Assembly (NCBI GenBank): GCA_018141785.1
Contig: CP073341.1
Location: 1,005,118 to 1,069,117 of the forward strand
Length of the DNA: 64,000 bases
Reading direction: 5' to 3'
From: Candidatus Paraprochloron terpiosi LD05
GTDB taxonomy: Bacteria > Cyanobacteriota > Cyanobacteriia > Cyanobacteriales > Prochloraceae
Positions 30,465 to 39,312 of the stretch are shown piece by piece. The position numbers and the translations under genes were made by a program. Within the stretch, counting starts at the first letter, position 1. Every line of letters starts with the position of its first letter. The notes under the pieces were generated by a model. That model was not told the origin of the DNA. It made no database searches and saw nothing but the letters and a program-made list of their open reading frames with translations.

Positions 30465-31832
30465 TTACTTCGATGATTTTTTCAAGACTTTCCACAGAAA
30501 GAAGGCTGGATTCTGCCTTACTTGATGAGAATAGTCTACAAAAGGTTTATAGCCTCTAGCAGCAGCAATAGCAGCGGATAAGCTAACAATACTCCATGAG
30601 CCAGTTTGAATTGATGCTAATAAGCTACCGGTTAAGACAACTGCATCCAAAACTCCAACCTTTCTAATGTGCTTGATTTTCTGATTAATAGCCTGAATCT
30701 GGATATCATGCAATTCATGCATAGCATTTTCTGCTTTAATTTTTAACTCCTCTGGATCTCTGACTAACCTTAATTCCTTGAATTGTTTATCAAGATGTAA
30801 GCGAAAGTTTTGGAACTCTTCCCCATAGCCCAAACGAATTGACATTAAAGTGGAAATGTCTACCTGCTCTAGAAAAGGTAGCTCCATCTTTAATAATGTA
30901 TTTGCTGTATTCATTGGTATTTCATTATTCAAGGGAAAGAATTGCTTAAGTAAATCAAATATGAATTGAGATTCTGACAAGTAAGAAGCTCCCATTCTGT
31001 TGGCAATAATATTCCTTCCGAGAACTCCCTTGTATACCCGTTTGCATGACTGGTAAAAGGATTGATTTACCCAATTGATGAAAACATCTTGATTCGGGGG
31101 TTTATCTGGCAAATACATTTGCATCGTACATTCCCTTTTTTCTTCATCTAGATGCTCAAGTTTTTGCTCAAACAGCTGATAGCCAAGAATTTCACCTGTG
31201 TGATTTTTGAAGCTAAACTGGATGTCTCGGCAAGGTTTCAGAGGTCTTTCAGGCAAGTGCTCTACTGAAGAATTGATAGTTACATTTTTATGAAAAAAGT
31301 CAAAAATTGGTTTGGGTAAGACATCTGAAAAAAGATTGTCCGAATAAACAATTGGCAACTGTTCTGGATTTGGCCATTCTAAAAAGTGATTTACAGGTAA
31401 TAGTTTGACGTAATCAGCAGCCACCATTGGGGTTAAGGATTTGACATATCTCACTACTTTTGCCAGCTCACTCTTATTTACAGGTTCTTTATTGTAACCC
31501 AAGTAAGAGTTGAACGCCTCGCTGGTAGAATTTTTTGTATTTTTGTAGCCAAAAGCGATGATAGGATCATTAATTACATATTGCTCGATATAACATGCAC
31601 TCTGTTTAAGCCATTTTAAATCAGGCATTTCAACCCCTGAAACTACTTTGAGACTGGATTTGTTTGTTAGAACCTCACTCTCTAATTCACAGATATCAGA
31701 CAAACAGAACTCTCGATAACTGTTCAGCTCATCTAGAATTTCCTGTTCAGTAATTTTGCTAAAGTTACCCTGGATTAAAGCATCGTTAAACAAGAAGCTC
31801 TCAGTCAAATAGTCAAAAGTTTTAGAACCCAT
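30465..31832 (-). CDS. Unrecognised 455-residue protein
   Basis: A clean 455-residue frame starting ATG 31832 (MGSKTFDYLTESFLFNDALI). It matches no family I know. It is mostly soluble and rich in charged and aromatic residues. A segment near residues 215-260 (FKNHTGEILGYQLFEQKLEH) looks beta-rich. Helical stretches follow residue 360 (HLDKQFKELRLVRDPEELKI, KAENAMHELHDIQIQAINQK). Near residues 400-425 comes a hydrophobic hairpin (VGVLDAVVLTGSLLASI, SIVSLSAAIAAARGY), then a basic C-terminus. It is flanked by mgtE and by gene fragments and has no operon partner. A stand-alone accessory gene, perhaps acquired; that is inference only. Confidence 0.55.
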   Translation of the reverse strand: MGSKTFDYLTESFLFNDALIQGNFSKITEQEILDELNSYREFCLSDICELESEVLTNKSSLKVVSGVEMPDLKWLKQSACYIEQYVINDPIIAFGYKNTKNSTSEAFNSYLGYNKEPVNKSELAKVVRYVKSLTPMVAADYVKLLPVNHFLEWPNPEQLPIVYSDNLFSDVLPKPIFDFFHKNVTINSSVEHLPERPLKPCRDIQFSFKNHTGEILGYQLFEQKLEHLDEEKRECTMQMYLPDKPPNQDVFINWVNQSFYQSCKRVYKGVLGRNIIANRMGASYLSESQFIFDLLKQFFPLNNEIPMNTANTLLKMELPFLEQVDISTLMSIRLGYGEEFQNFRLHLDKQFKELRLVRDPEELKIKAENAMHELHDIQIQAINQKIKHIRKVGVLDAVVLTGSLLASIQTGSWSIVSLSAAIAAARGYKPFVDYSHQVRQNPAFFLWKVLKKSSK

Positions 31833-31989
31833 CTCTCAAATCCAATGAATATCTCATTCATACTAACACAATTTCTATATGATAGGATACTCCAGATGTC
31901 CTCGGTTCGCACCCCCGGGATAGTTTTCCAGTAGTCATGCCGTGGCGATAAATTTGATGTGACAAGCATTTCCCCATTCTGTACGTTCC

Positions 31990-32136
31990 ATGGTAGTTAT
32001 CGAGCATAATTTAGATATAATTCGAGGAGCAGACTGGATCATTGATTTGGGATCGGAAGGAGGGGAAATCATCGCTGTGGGAACCCCGGAAGAGTTACCA
32101 AATAATCTCCGTTCCTATACAGGAAAATACTTGTAG
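31990..32136 (+). pseudogene. uvrA: uvrA 3'-terminal fragment
   Basis: A 48-codon frame reads [20 protein letters not shown] and then [18 protein letters not shown] and SYTGKYL before TAG. This is the extreme C-terminus of the excinuclease ABC subunit A (Walker B/H-loop region of the second ABC domain), where the full protein has over 940 residues. No upstream part of uvrA is present, so this is a displaced fragment. Compared with full-length UvrA the normal GPEGG is GSEGG and a few residues around it are lost. Confidence 0.85.
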
Positions 32137-32165
32137 GAGTGCCCAGGTTTTCCCGCCCCAAAAAA

Positions 32166-32866
32166 TCAACTATCCTTATTCCTATTCCTCCCCTTCCGGA
32201 GATGTTCCAACCCTTTCAGCCCCGCAAACAGAGCGATTCCCACCATAGTGACAACCCCATTATTGAAGCCGAAAGGAACAGCAAAGGCAACAACACCTTG
32301 ACCTGCGATCAATCGAGCGGTGCCCGGACCAGGGTTTTCTATGCCACTATCCACCGTTAGGGATCTAATCGGCCCGGTAAATTCAAGAATTCCTTCTTCG
32401 GTGTTGTTACCTCCTCTGAAATCTATAGTTCTCCCATCATGGATGATGGTAGCTGATTCAAAACCCTCCACAATTCTAAAGGGTTGGTCAAAAGTATAAA
32501 TCACCTGAGCTCCATCCCCAATGAATCAGTGTGTCGCTGCAAAGTGAAGGTGGAGATTATAAATTGGTCGTTCAAATGTCACCGTAAAATCACTGTTAAA
32601 TCGTAGACCGGCTATTTGATCCGATATGTTATCGCGATTAATTTGAACAACACGATTGAGTTGATCTCCGAGCGTATTCTCAACGGATGTGTAAGTCAGG
32701 GGAATTCCATCCAGAGTTCCCGTAAAACTAGTATCCACCGGAAAACCTCTATCTCTAGGTTTATTAGCATAATCAATCTCAGCATACAAAAAATGACTTA
32801 TAGCTTGTGCTGGAGAAGCAAGAACGAGGAAAAAAGTAATCCTAAGAACGAATTTACTTTATTCAT
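32166..32866 (-). pseudogene. PEP-CTERM-like secreted protein, frameshift plus TGA
   Basis: The start ATG at 32866 has an AAGGA site. After MNK the frame is lost: adding one A to the A-run at about 32858-32861 restores a signal peptide (SKFVLRITFFLVLASPAQA) and the mature start ISHFLYAEIDYANKPRDRGF. The frame then runs through TSFTGTLDGIPLTYTSVEN to TGA 32526-32528 after HFAATH. It continues beyond it (FIGDGAQVIYTFDQPF, VEGFESATIIHDGRTIDF) and ends with VPFGFNNGVVTMVGIALFAG and a basic tail (KGRNRNKDS), a PEP-CTERM-like anchor. Two lesions make it a likely pseudogene. It resembles, in layout and TGA lesion, the gene at 13422-14030. Confidence 0.65.
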
Positions 32867-33033
32867 GTTGAATTCCTTTTGTTCGTGAATACAGTGTAGT
32901 CTTTTTATAAGAACACTGCTATAGATACCATTTTTTAGCCATTATCTACCTATCATAACACAAAAATTTTCCCATGTCAATCCCCAAATCTTATGTTAAA
33001 ATTAGGAATGTCAAACAAAAAATAACCCAACCA

Positions 33034-33202
33034 GGTGTTACCGACGACACCGAAGGTGCCGCCCAAGGCGTCCCGCTCGTCAGCTCCAGTCCCGCCCTGT
33101 TGCCAGCTTCCCGGCTTAGATTTCACTCTGACTTTTAGTCTAGAACCAAGCCCCTGCTTATGTTTGGCTTTCGCCGCGACCTTTACAGGGAACGAGCCGC
33201 AC
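33034..33202 (-). mobile_element. Group II intron remnant (5' domain I piece)
   Basis: Read on the minus strand, it starts GTGCGGCTCGTTCCCTGTAA at 33202, as intron 1 does. An internal deletion after CAAACATAAGCAGGGG brings in about 40 unrelated bases, and it resumes with AAGCTGGCAACAGGGCGGGA up to GTAACACC (33034), including the same GC-rich insert as intron 1. Everything after domain I is missing. It begins 8 bases after ATG 33210 (ATGTCCAT), which has a good AAAGGAG site, so it marks the loss of a small gene. Confidence 0.85.
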
Positions 33203-33253
33203 ATGGACATTGAGCATCTCCTTTTTTTGGGGAGTAATTTTATTCTAGCATTA

Positions 33254-34801
33254 TTATACCAATATAATGGGAATATTACAACTTGGTAACATTTTTTCAT
33301 TCATCTGTTTTCCTAGCACAATAGCTGTGGCTCCATATTCTTCAGCTATCAGCACAATTGAATCCCCAAAACCATGAGTTGTGGTGATAAATTGATAGTC
33401 AATATCCAATAGTAATTGTTTAGTCTGCTGGTGTAATTTCCCAATAGCTTGAGTATTTTCTTTATTCATGAGAGGCCAAACAATTACTTCCCCGTTGCAC
33501 CGCCTGGCTAAATCTGCTACCTTTGTCAATACTGCTAGAGAATTGCCAGAAGTATCTATTGCTGCTAGGAATAAGGTAGGAGAAGAAAGAGAGATTTTCC
33601 TTGGATCTATAGTTCCTTTTGCTAACAATTTCGGTGCAAAGGTAGGAATTGCCCAAGCGCCGATGGGTGCAGTAATTAAGATAGAAAGGGCGGCGATGGC
33701 TAGCATAGTTTCCCCCCCTTCAATTCCCCGTTCCAAAGGGATTCCACCAATGGCAGCTTGTACAGTAGCTTTCGCTGAATTTCCCGGCAGCAAAAACCAT
33801 CTTTCTCGCCAATTCCAATTACTTCCCAAGGTAGATAAATACCAGCCGATTGTTCTGCCCAAAAGCAAGCCAATTGCTAAAAGTAAAATACCCGGTAAGA
33901 GCATATTTCCCAGTATATCAAGTTGAATGCTTGCTCCCAGCAAGACAAATAAGACTATCTCCCCTATTACCCACAAAACATCAAATCCAGTGCGCAATCT
34001 TCGTCCCAGGGGAGGATCTAAGGTGACCAGAAAAAATCCCAAAGCCATGACAGCTAAATAACCGGAAAAATAAGGCAAAACTTCTGCTATAATTACTAGT
34101 AATAAGGCAAAAACTGCTGTGATGACAATATCTTGAGTGGTATTTTGGGTCCAGTTTTGCTTCCTTAACAAGGAAATAAGTCCCCGGGCAGTCAAATAAC
34201 CAATTAACACGGCTAACCCAACTTGGAGCAAAACTTGCCAAGGTAGTAATTGGAGTACATTTAGATCCAACTCACCCTGACCTATTAAATTGAGCAACAA
34301 GCTAAAAAGTAATAATAACACTACATCAGACAAAGCACTACCCGTCAAAATAGCATCGGGAATACCTTTACTCACCCCCCAACCAGCACTTTTAAGTTGC
34401 AACATTCCTGGTACGATGACTGCTGGAGATTCTGCACCGACGATACAACCCAGTAATAAACCTGTGGCAAAATTAAACTTAAAGAGAAACATAGAAGCGA
34501 TGGCAACTATAATTGCTTCCCATATCCCAGGGAGTACTCCCAATCTTAAAGCAACAGTTCCCTGTTGAGCCAGTTTTTCCCTATCTAACCCCAAACCAGC
34601 TTTCATGAGGATAATCATTACCGCCACAGTCTTGAGGCGATCCGCTGCATCTAGAACTCCGGGACTAATGTGATGGCCTACTTCCGGTCCGAGGACAATC
34701 CCTGCTAAAATCATACCAATTAGGGGAGGAATCCGCAAACGACGGGCAATTTGACTTGCAAAAAAACCAATTAATAAAATCCAAATAGCACTACTGAGCA
34801 T
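33254..34801 (-). CDS. Cation:proton antiporter with C-terminal UspA-like domain
   Basis: A 515-residue protein. Twelve or so membrane segments form a Na+/H+ (or K+/H+) exchanger domain of the CPA type: SSAIWILLIGFFASQIAR, PPLIGMILAGIVLGPEVGHH, VAVMIILMKAGLGLD, GCIVGAESPAVIVPGML, LSDVVLLLLFSLLL, FVLLGASIQLDILG, GNSAKATVQAAIGGIPL. From about residue 395 a cytosolic alpha/beta domain (LFLAAIDTSGNSLAVLTKVA, EEYGATAIVLGKQ) resembles universal stress proteins and probably regulates transport. Intact, with the start ATG 34801. The ion is not deducible. Confidence 0.88.
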   Translation of the reverse strand: MLSSAIWILLIGFFASQIARRLRIPPLIGMILAGIVLGPEVGHHISPGVLDAADRLKTVAVMIILMKAGLGLDREKLAQQGTVALRLGVLPGIWEAIIVAIASMFLFKFNFATGLLLGCIVGAESPAVIVPGMLQLKSAGWGVSKGIPDAILTGSALSDVVLLLLFSLLLNLIGQGELDLNVLQLLPWQVLLQVGLAVLIGYLTARGLISLLRKQNWTQNTTQDIVITAVFALLLVIIAEVLPYFSGYLAVMALGFFLVTLDPPLGRRLRTGFDVLWVIGEIVLFVLLGASIQLDILGNMLLPGILLLAIGLLLGRTIGWYLSTLGSNWNWRERWFLLPGNSAKATVQAAIGGIPLERGIEGGETMLAIAALSILITAPIGAWAIPTFAPKLLAKGTIDPRKISLSSPTLFLAAIDTSGNSLAVLTKVADLARRCNGEVIVWPLMNKENTQAIGKLHQQTKQLLLDIDYQFITTTHGFGDSIVLIAEEYGATAIVLGKQMNEKMLPSCNIPIILV

Positions 34802-35159
34802 TATTCCTCTTCATCTGCGTTTATCTCCTCTACGAGGCGGTTCATCAAAAACTATAGCGCTATGAAAGGGGTGTAGGGTGTGGGGTGTAGGGTGTAGGGA
34901 AGAGGATTGCCTTGTTATATAAAGGTTTGAGCAATTGTTGCTTTTTTAAATTTGTTTCAACGCCAGCGCACACTGCTATAAAAGCCTGATCTGAACTTGT
35001 CCCAATCCCCCAGTTGCAAGAAAATGTGAATTTGGATGCAACCGCTATACAATAATAACAGAAGTGTTGAATGTTTAAAAAACTTGAGCAAACAACGGAT
35101 TTATTACTGCTCTTAGATACAATAGATAAAAAGCGCCATCGCAAGAGAGGTCTAAAATT
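34802..35159. other. Intergenic between divergent antiporter and Uma2 genes, with GTGTAGG repeat
   Basis: No gene recognised in 358 bases. A low-complexity tract at 34867-34900 repeats GGTGTAG-like heptamers about five times. The AGAGAGGTC stretch before ATG 35160 may serve as ribosome-binding site. Confidence 0.6.
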
Positions 35160-36038
35160 ATGACTCAAGCCGTCGTCTCAGCAATAAAGGTGACACTCGA
35201 TGAACCTCAAAAAAAAGAAGCTCTCGAAATTGGACATCTGTTAACCTTCCAAGAATATCTCGAATATGAAGGAGAACCGGATGTTTTCTATGAATTAGTC
35301 AGAGGAAAACTAATACCAATGTCCGCATCAACCCACTTACATACCAATATTTGCAAATTTTTGGTTTACAAGCTACAGCGCTACTTTGCAGACCAAAACT
35401 TGGATTTAATGGCCAACGCTTTGGGTACGGGTGTACGAACAGAAGAAAATACATCCAGAATTCCCGATGTGGTAGTCTGTAGCCAAACTGTGTGGGAGCA
35501 AGTTCTTCATCGCTCTGGGGCTGGGGTTTTGGATTTTGACGAAAAGCCCCTTCTGGTGGTAGAAATTGTCAGCAGCAATAGTCGGGATGATTATGTGATT
35601 AAACGTAATGAATACGAAATGGCCCAAATTGCAGAATATTGGATAGTAGATCCGAAAAAGAAACGAGTGAGGGTGTTTGCTAATCCTGGGAATGAAGAAG
35701 GATATGGTTTTGTAGATTTTACCGAAGAGACGTCAATTGTTGACCGTCAGTTTGAGCAGTTAGTTTTATCCGTGAAAGAACTGCTCAATCTTCCCTTGGT
35801 GGAGAAATTAATTAAAGAAGAACAATTGCGAAGCAACCGCCCTTGGCGTCCCAAAATCAAAACCTTGGAACAACAGGCTGAAATCGAACGCCAACGGGCT
35901 GAAATCGAACGCCAACGAGCTGAAACCGAATACCAACGAGCCGAAACCGAACGCCAACGAGCTGAAAAGTTAGCCCAACGGTTACTAGAAATGGGAGTAA
36001 ACCCGGACGAAATCGATTCTTGGTATGATGTAAAGTAG
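35160..36038 (+). CDS. Uma2 family (DUF820) PD-(D/E)XK nuclease-like protein
   Basis: A 292-residue Uma2 protein. The fold landmarks are LLTFQEYLEYEGEPDVFYEL, the VRGKLIPM strand, SRIPDVVVC, the catalytic-type acid in LLVVEIVSSNSRDDYVIKRN and YWIVDPKKKRVRV. The C-terminus has an EIERQRAE-type coiled coil of five 7-residue repeats followed by LLEMGVNPDEIDSW. These genes are expanded in cyanobacteria; some resemble transposon-associated nucleases, but the physiological role is unknown. A close paralogue at 52735 is decayed. Intron 3 begins 17 bases after its stop. Confidence 0.88.
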   Translation: MTQAVVSAIKVTLDEPQKKEALEIGHLLTFQEYLEYEGEPDVFYELVRGKLIPMSASTHLHTNICKFLVYKLQRYFADQNLDLMANALGTGVRTEENTSRIPDVVVCSQTVWEQVLHRSGAGVLDFDEKPLLVVEIVSSNSRDDYVIKRNEYEMAQIAEYWIVDPKKKRVRVFANPGNEEGYGFVDFTEETSIVDRQFEQLVLSVKELLNLPLVEKLIKEEQLRSNRPWRPKIKTLEQQAEIERQRAEIERQRAETEYQRAETERQRAEKLAQRLLEMGVNPDEIDSWYDVK

Positions 36039-36045
36039 CAACAAG

Positions 36046-38951
36046 ATGCCCATGAGTGCGGCTCGTTTCCTGTGAAGGTCGCGGCGTGAGCCAAACATAA
36101 GCAGGAGCAGGGTTTCCGGGACAACGTCTCCGATAATCTAAACCACCGAAAGGGGCGAAAACGGACAAACGATACCGAACCTTGACAACTGAATGAACTA
36201 TGAGGGTGAAAGCCCCTCCCGTGAGGGAATCACGTGAATCCTTATCTGGCCACTGTGAGGTTAATCACCAGGCAGAAGCTGGCAGCAGGGCGGTAAAGTG
36301 CGACCGAACGGTTAGGCAGAGACACTTCCGCTAACAGGGAGAACACCGGGATAACTTAACGTGAATCATCTGAAAAAAGACCTAACATCTGACACTGTCG
36401 GAAGACCGTTACCTACGACAGAAGAAACACCGAAAGAAACTCGTAAGGCAACCATGGAACACTTACATTCCTGAGTTGGTGATAGGTCAATGGATGAATC
36501 CCAAGGGTTCGCAACAATAGTTCATTCGGAACGAGTAAAAACTCGCTTAACTTCCACGGAAACTAGGGATTCCAAGCCCTGCTCAGGCGCGGCTGCGCAG
36601 GAGCAAGCAAGTGAAGGGGTGGGGTCGCTTGATTAACGGCCTAACGGAAGAGCGAGGGTAAGAGAAGGCGTAACTGCCTGATGGTTTCTACAGAAAAGAT
36701 ACCCAATGTAATTATCAGAGCGACTAATGAAGGTCAAAACTGTGAATATCACTAACCAGACTCCAATCGAATACCGCAGTTTAAAAGCCCTGAGACTTCA
36801 TTTAGCAGCATTCCTGCTAACGGGGAAGATTGGCCGGAGGACTGACGATGTCTGGAAAGACCTGCCATGGAAGAAATTCCATCACCATGTTTTTCGATTA
36901 CAGCGGAGTATCTTTAAAGCGCAAAAGAACGGTCATAAAACCAAGGTCAAACGTTTACAACGGCTCCTACTACAGAGTCGTGCAGCTCAAGCTCTGGCCG
37001 TCAAACAAGTAACACAGCTAACACCTTGGGCGTAAGTCCCCCGGAGTTGATGGCAAAACAGCGCTCTCCCCAAAGAACGTCTAGTGCTGTGCCAAAAGCT
37101 GAACAAGCACTGGTACCACTGGAAACACCAACAACTGAGAAGGGTAAATATCCCCAAGCCGAATGGCAAAACACGGGGATTAGGCATCCCGACAATAGCC
37201 GACAGGGCATGGCAAGCGCTGCTCAAGTTAGCAGCAGAACCTGCCTATGAGGCAACCGCCGGAGAAAGAAGCTACGGCTTCCGACCCGGTCGCTGTACTG
37301 CGGACGCACAAAAGCTCATCTTTGACCAACTTAAGAAGACGTGTAACGGCAAGGACAAGCTGATTCTGGAAACAGATATCAGTAAATGCTTTGACGAAAT
37401 TGACCACAAGGTCATGCTCAATGGAGTAGTCCTACCAATCGAAGCCTTAAAGGGATTAAAGAGAGCTGTAAAAGCAGGCGTTCGTGGTGAATATTCCTCC
37501 AGTATGAAGGGTACGCCTCAAGGTGGTGTCATATCACCCTTACTGGCCAACATAGCCCTAGATGGATTTGAGAACCTGGGGTTGAATCAGTGGAAAGTGA
37601 GTCGTAGAAATGGGACTCTCATAAGAGGTATACGTTACGCAGATGACGCGGTCTTTATCTGTAAACCCGGAGCTGACACCAAGAGGCTACGGGAAGATAT
37701 CGACGAATTCTTAAAGTCCAGAGGGTTACGAATTAACGAAACTAAGACTAAGGTGAGTAAAGCTACGGATGGATTCGACTTTCTGGGGTGGCACTTCCGT
37801 GTCAACTCCCGTGGGGTCTTTAAGTCCACACCGAGTTCCGAGAACTATGCGGACATAAAGGCTAAGGTAAAGGCCACTTGGAAGAATGGCGCACCCACGG
37901 ATACTCGCCTGAAAAGGATAGAGTCACAAGTCCGAGGATGGAGGCAATACCACAAAAACTGCGATATGGGCAAACACTCGCTATGGTCGCTCAGGCACTG
38001 GGTATGGCGTAAGCTGAGGGCTGAAAAACGCAGGATGGCAATCAAGGAAGCAGCTCGAGCAAGACGTCTGGCTATCAAGGGTAAACCCCCGGCATCGCGG
38101 ATGGCGGGGGCGGCTAAACGCCAGCTTACAACAGAACAGATAAAGAAAGCTTTTCCTACAGTTTCCTGGAAAGTCAATAACCACGTGATGGTTAAAGGTG
38201 ATGCCTCACCCTACAACGGAAACATCACCTATTGGGTCAACCGGAATTCCAAACTATACAGTGGACCAACCGCTGAAGCCCTCAAACGACAGAAGGGTAA
38301 GTGTCCGCACTGCAACCGTAAGTTCATGGAGATGGATGGTGTCGTGGAGTTGCACCACATTGACGGCAACCATAACAACTGGAAACGTAAAAATTTAGTT
38401 GCTCTCCATCGGGAATGTCACCAAGCGCAAGCAATACATCGCAAGCGCATTAAGGACGGACTCGTAAAGCGCGTCGTGAAGACATAGAAATACCTAAGCC
38501 GGATGAGGTGAAAGTCTCACGTCCGGTTTATCGGAGAGGGGCGAGGCGGCAACGTCTCCCTCGACTCTAATAACCAAAATTTAAAGATATCCGCGCCTGG
38601 GAACAAGCAGAACTACTGCTCCAACCCGCTTTTATTCGGATACTGGATAATATTCGCAAACAACTAGAGCTATCCTCCTGGCGGGGTACTTTCCAGGAAA
38701 TTACCACACCCTACCCAGGGTACCACCTCTGCTTGACCAGGGAAGGTGAAAAACCAGTTGAGGTGGATATCTGGGAGCTTTGTTATCAAATCTGTTTCCA
38801 AAACTACCACCCCGTAGAGAAGGATACCCAAGAGGTAGACATCGACACTAATTTAATTGACGAAACGGGAGAAGTGGATTGGCATCTTTTGGAAACCAAG
38901 GCACAGCATTGCGTCAAAGAGATATTTGTTAATTTACCAACTTCCAATTGA
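36046..38951 (+). CDS. Conserved cyanobacterial protein split by group II intron 3
   Basis: Exon 1 is 36046-36055 (ATGCCCATGA) and exon 2 is 38572-38951. Joined, they give 390 bases, or 129 residues plus stop, starting MPMKPKFKDIRAWEQAELLL. The mature sequence continues with QPAFIRILDNIRKQLELS, TTPYPGYHLCLTREGEKP, VDIWELCYQICFQNY and ends DWHLLETKAQHCVKEIFVNL. I recognise this as a conserved cyanobacterial family of unknown function. The intron removes the start codon region from the body, so without splicing only an internal start (38733) could be used. The second ATG (36052) is an alternative first codon. Upstream is a Uma2 gene, downstream a small basic protein. Confidence 0.85.
36056..38571 (+). 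mobile_element. Group II intron 3 (nearly complete)
   Basis: Starts GTGCGGCTCG at 36056 and ends CTCGACTCTAAT at 38571, confirmed by restoration of the host frame. Domain V (38496-38529) is AAGCCGG...CCGGTTT: its first base pair is A-T where introns 1 and 2 have G-C, a compensatory change showing the stem is under selection. The catalytic AGC/GTT is intact. It encodes an RT-maturase-HNH protein with two small compensating frameshifts. This is the best candidate for the trans-acting maturase of intron 2 within the window. A short inserted palindrome (about 36582-36603, CAGGCGCGGCTGCGCAGGAG) is unique to this copy. Confidence 0.93.
36727..38487 (+). pseudogene. Intron 3 reverse transcriptase/maturase/HNH protein, two compensating frameshifts
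   Basis: The N-terminal frame (36727-37035) reads NITNQTPIEYRSLKAL to QALAVKQVTQL; the main frame resumes at 37084. Comparison with intron 1 shows one extra C in ACACCTTGGG (about 37024) and one missing A in CCCCAAAGAA (about 37072). Correcting both restores TLGRKSPGVDGKT. The rest is complete: PKPNGKTRGLGIPT, SYGFRPGRC, LETDISKCFDEIDH, KGTPQGGVISPLLANI, RYADDAVF (RT active site), the thumb/domain X (LKRIESQVRGWRQYH) and the HNH (CPHCNRKF, ELHHIDGNHNN). About 585 residues when restored. It may be inactive, or the shifts may be sequence errors. Confidence 0.85.
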
Positions 38952-38967
38952 ATGATATCATAAACCT

Positions 38968-39291
38968 ATGAGTAAAAAAAAGAAACGCAGGAAGCATAAA
39001 GGCCCCCATTATTTTCGAGAGCCATTCAACTATCGCGGTGTCAATTGCAAAGCGGTTCCCGGTGAAAGAGCAAGGAAGCAGTGCCGTAAATGGAATAAGT
39101 TCGTCGGCAAGAGAAGCGAATTATTGAAGCAAGGTTTAGTTGCCGAAGCGGAGCAACTGGAAGCTGAGTACTGGGGGGTTAGTAAGGATGACAATTCTGA
39201 TGAGACTCATATGGTCTTGGAAACTGAATTAGAAGAAACCCTTTGTGATGTTGTTTATGATGGTTATCTAAATAACTTTTATTATCGTTGA
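38968..39291 (+). CDS. Small basic protein of unknown function
   Basis: A 107-residue protein starting MSKKKKRRKHKGPHYFREPF. Residues 2-11 are almost all lysine or arginine, then NYRGVNCKAVPGERARKQCR and a helical segment (KRSELLKQGLVAEAEQLEAE) precede an acidic C-terminus (ETHMVLETELEETLCD). No family recognised. The basic head suggests nucleic-acid binding, but that is only inference. It lies 16 bases after the intron-split gene on the same strand and may share its operon. Confidence 0.55.
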   Translation: MSKKKKRRKHKGPHYFREPFNYRGVNCKAVPGERARKQCRKWNKFVGKRSELLKQGLVAEAEQLEAEYWGVSKDDNSDETHMVLETELEETLCDVVYDGYLNNFYYR

Positions 39292-39312
39292 CTTTTCAGT
39301 AGGAATATTAGA

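Noticed and set aside
34867..34900. GTGTAGGG tandem tract as a CRISPR or origin repeat
   Set aside because: Units are 7-8 bases with no spacers, no DnaA boxes and no cas genes; simple low-complexity DNA.
37084..38487. Independent start of the intron 3 RT at 37084
   Set aside because: The codon is an artefact of the compensating frameshifts; the N-terminal maturase region upstream is homologous to introns 1 and 2 and clearly belongs to the same protein.
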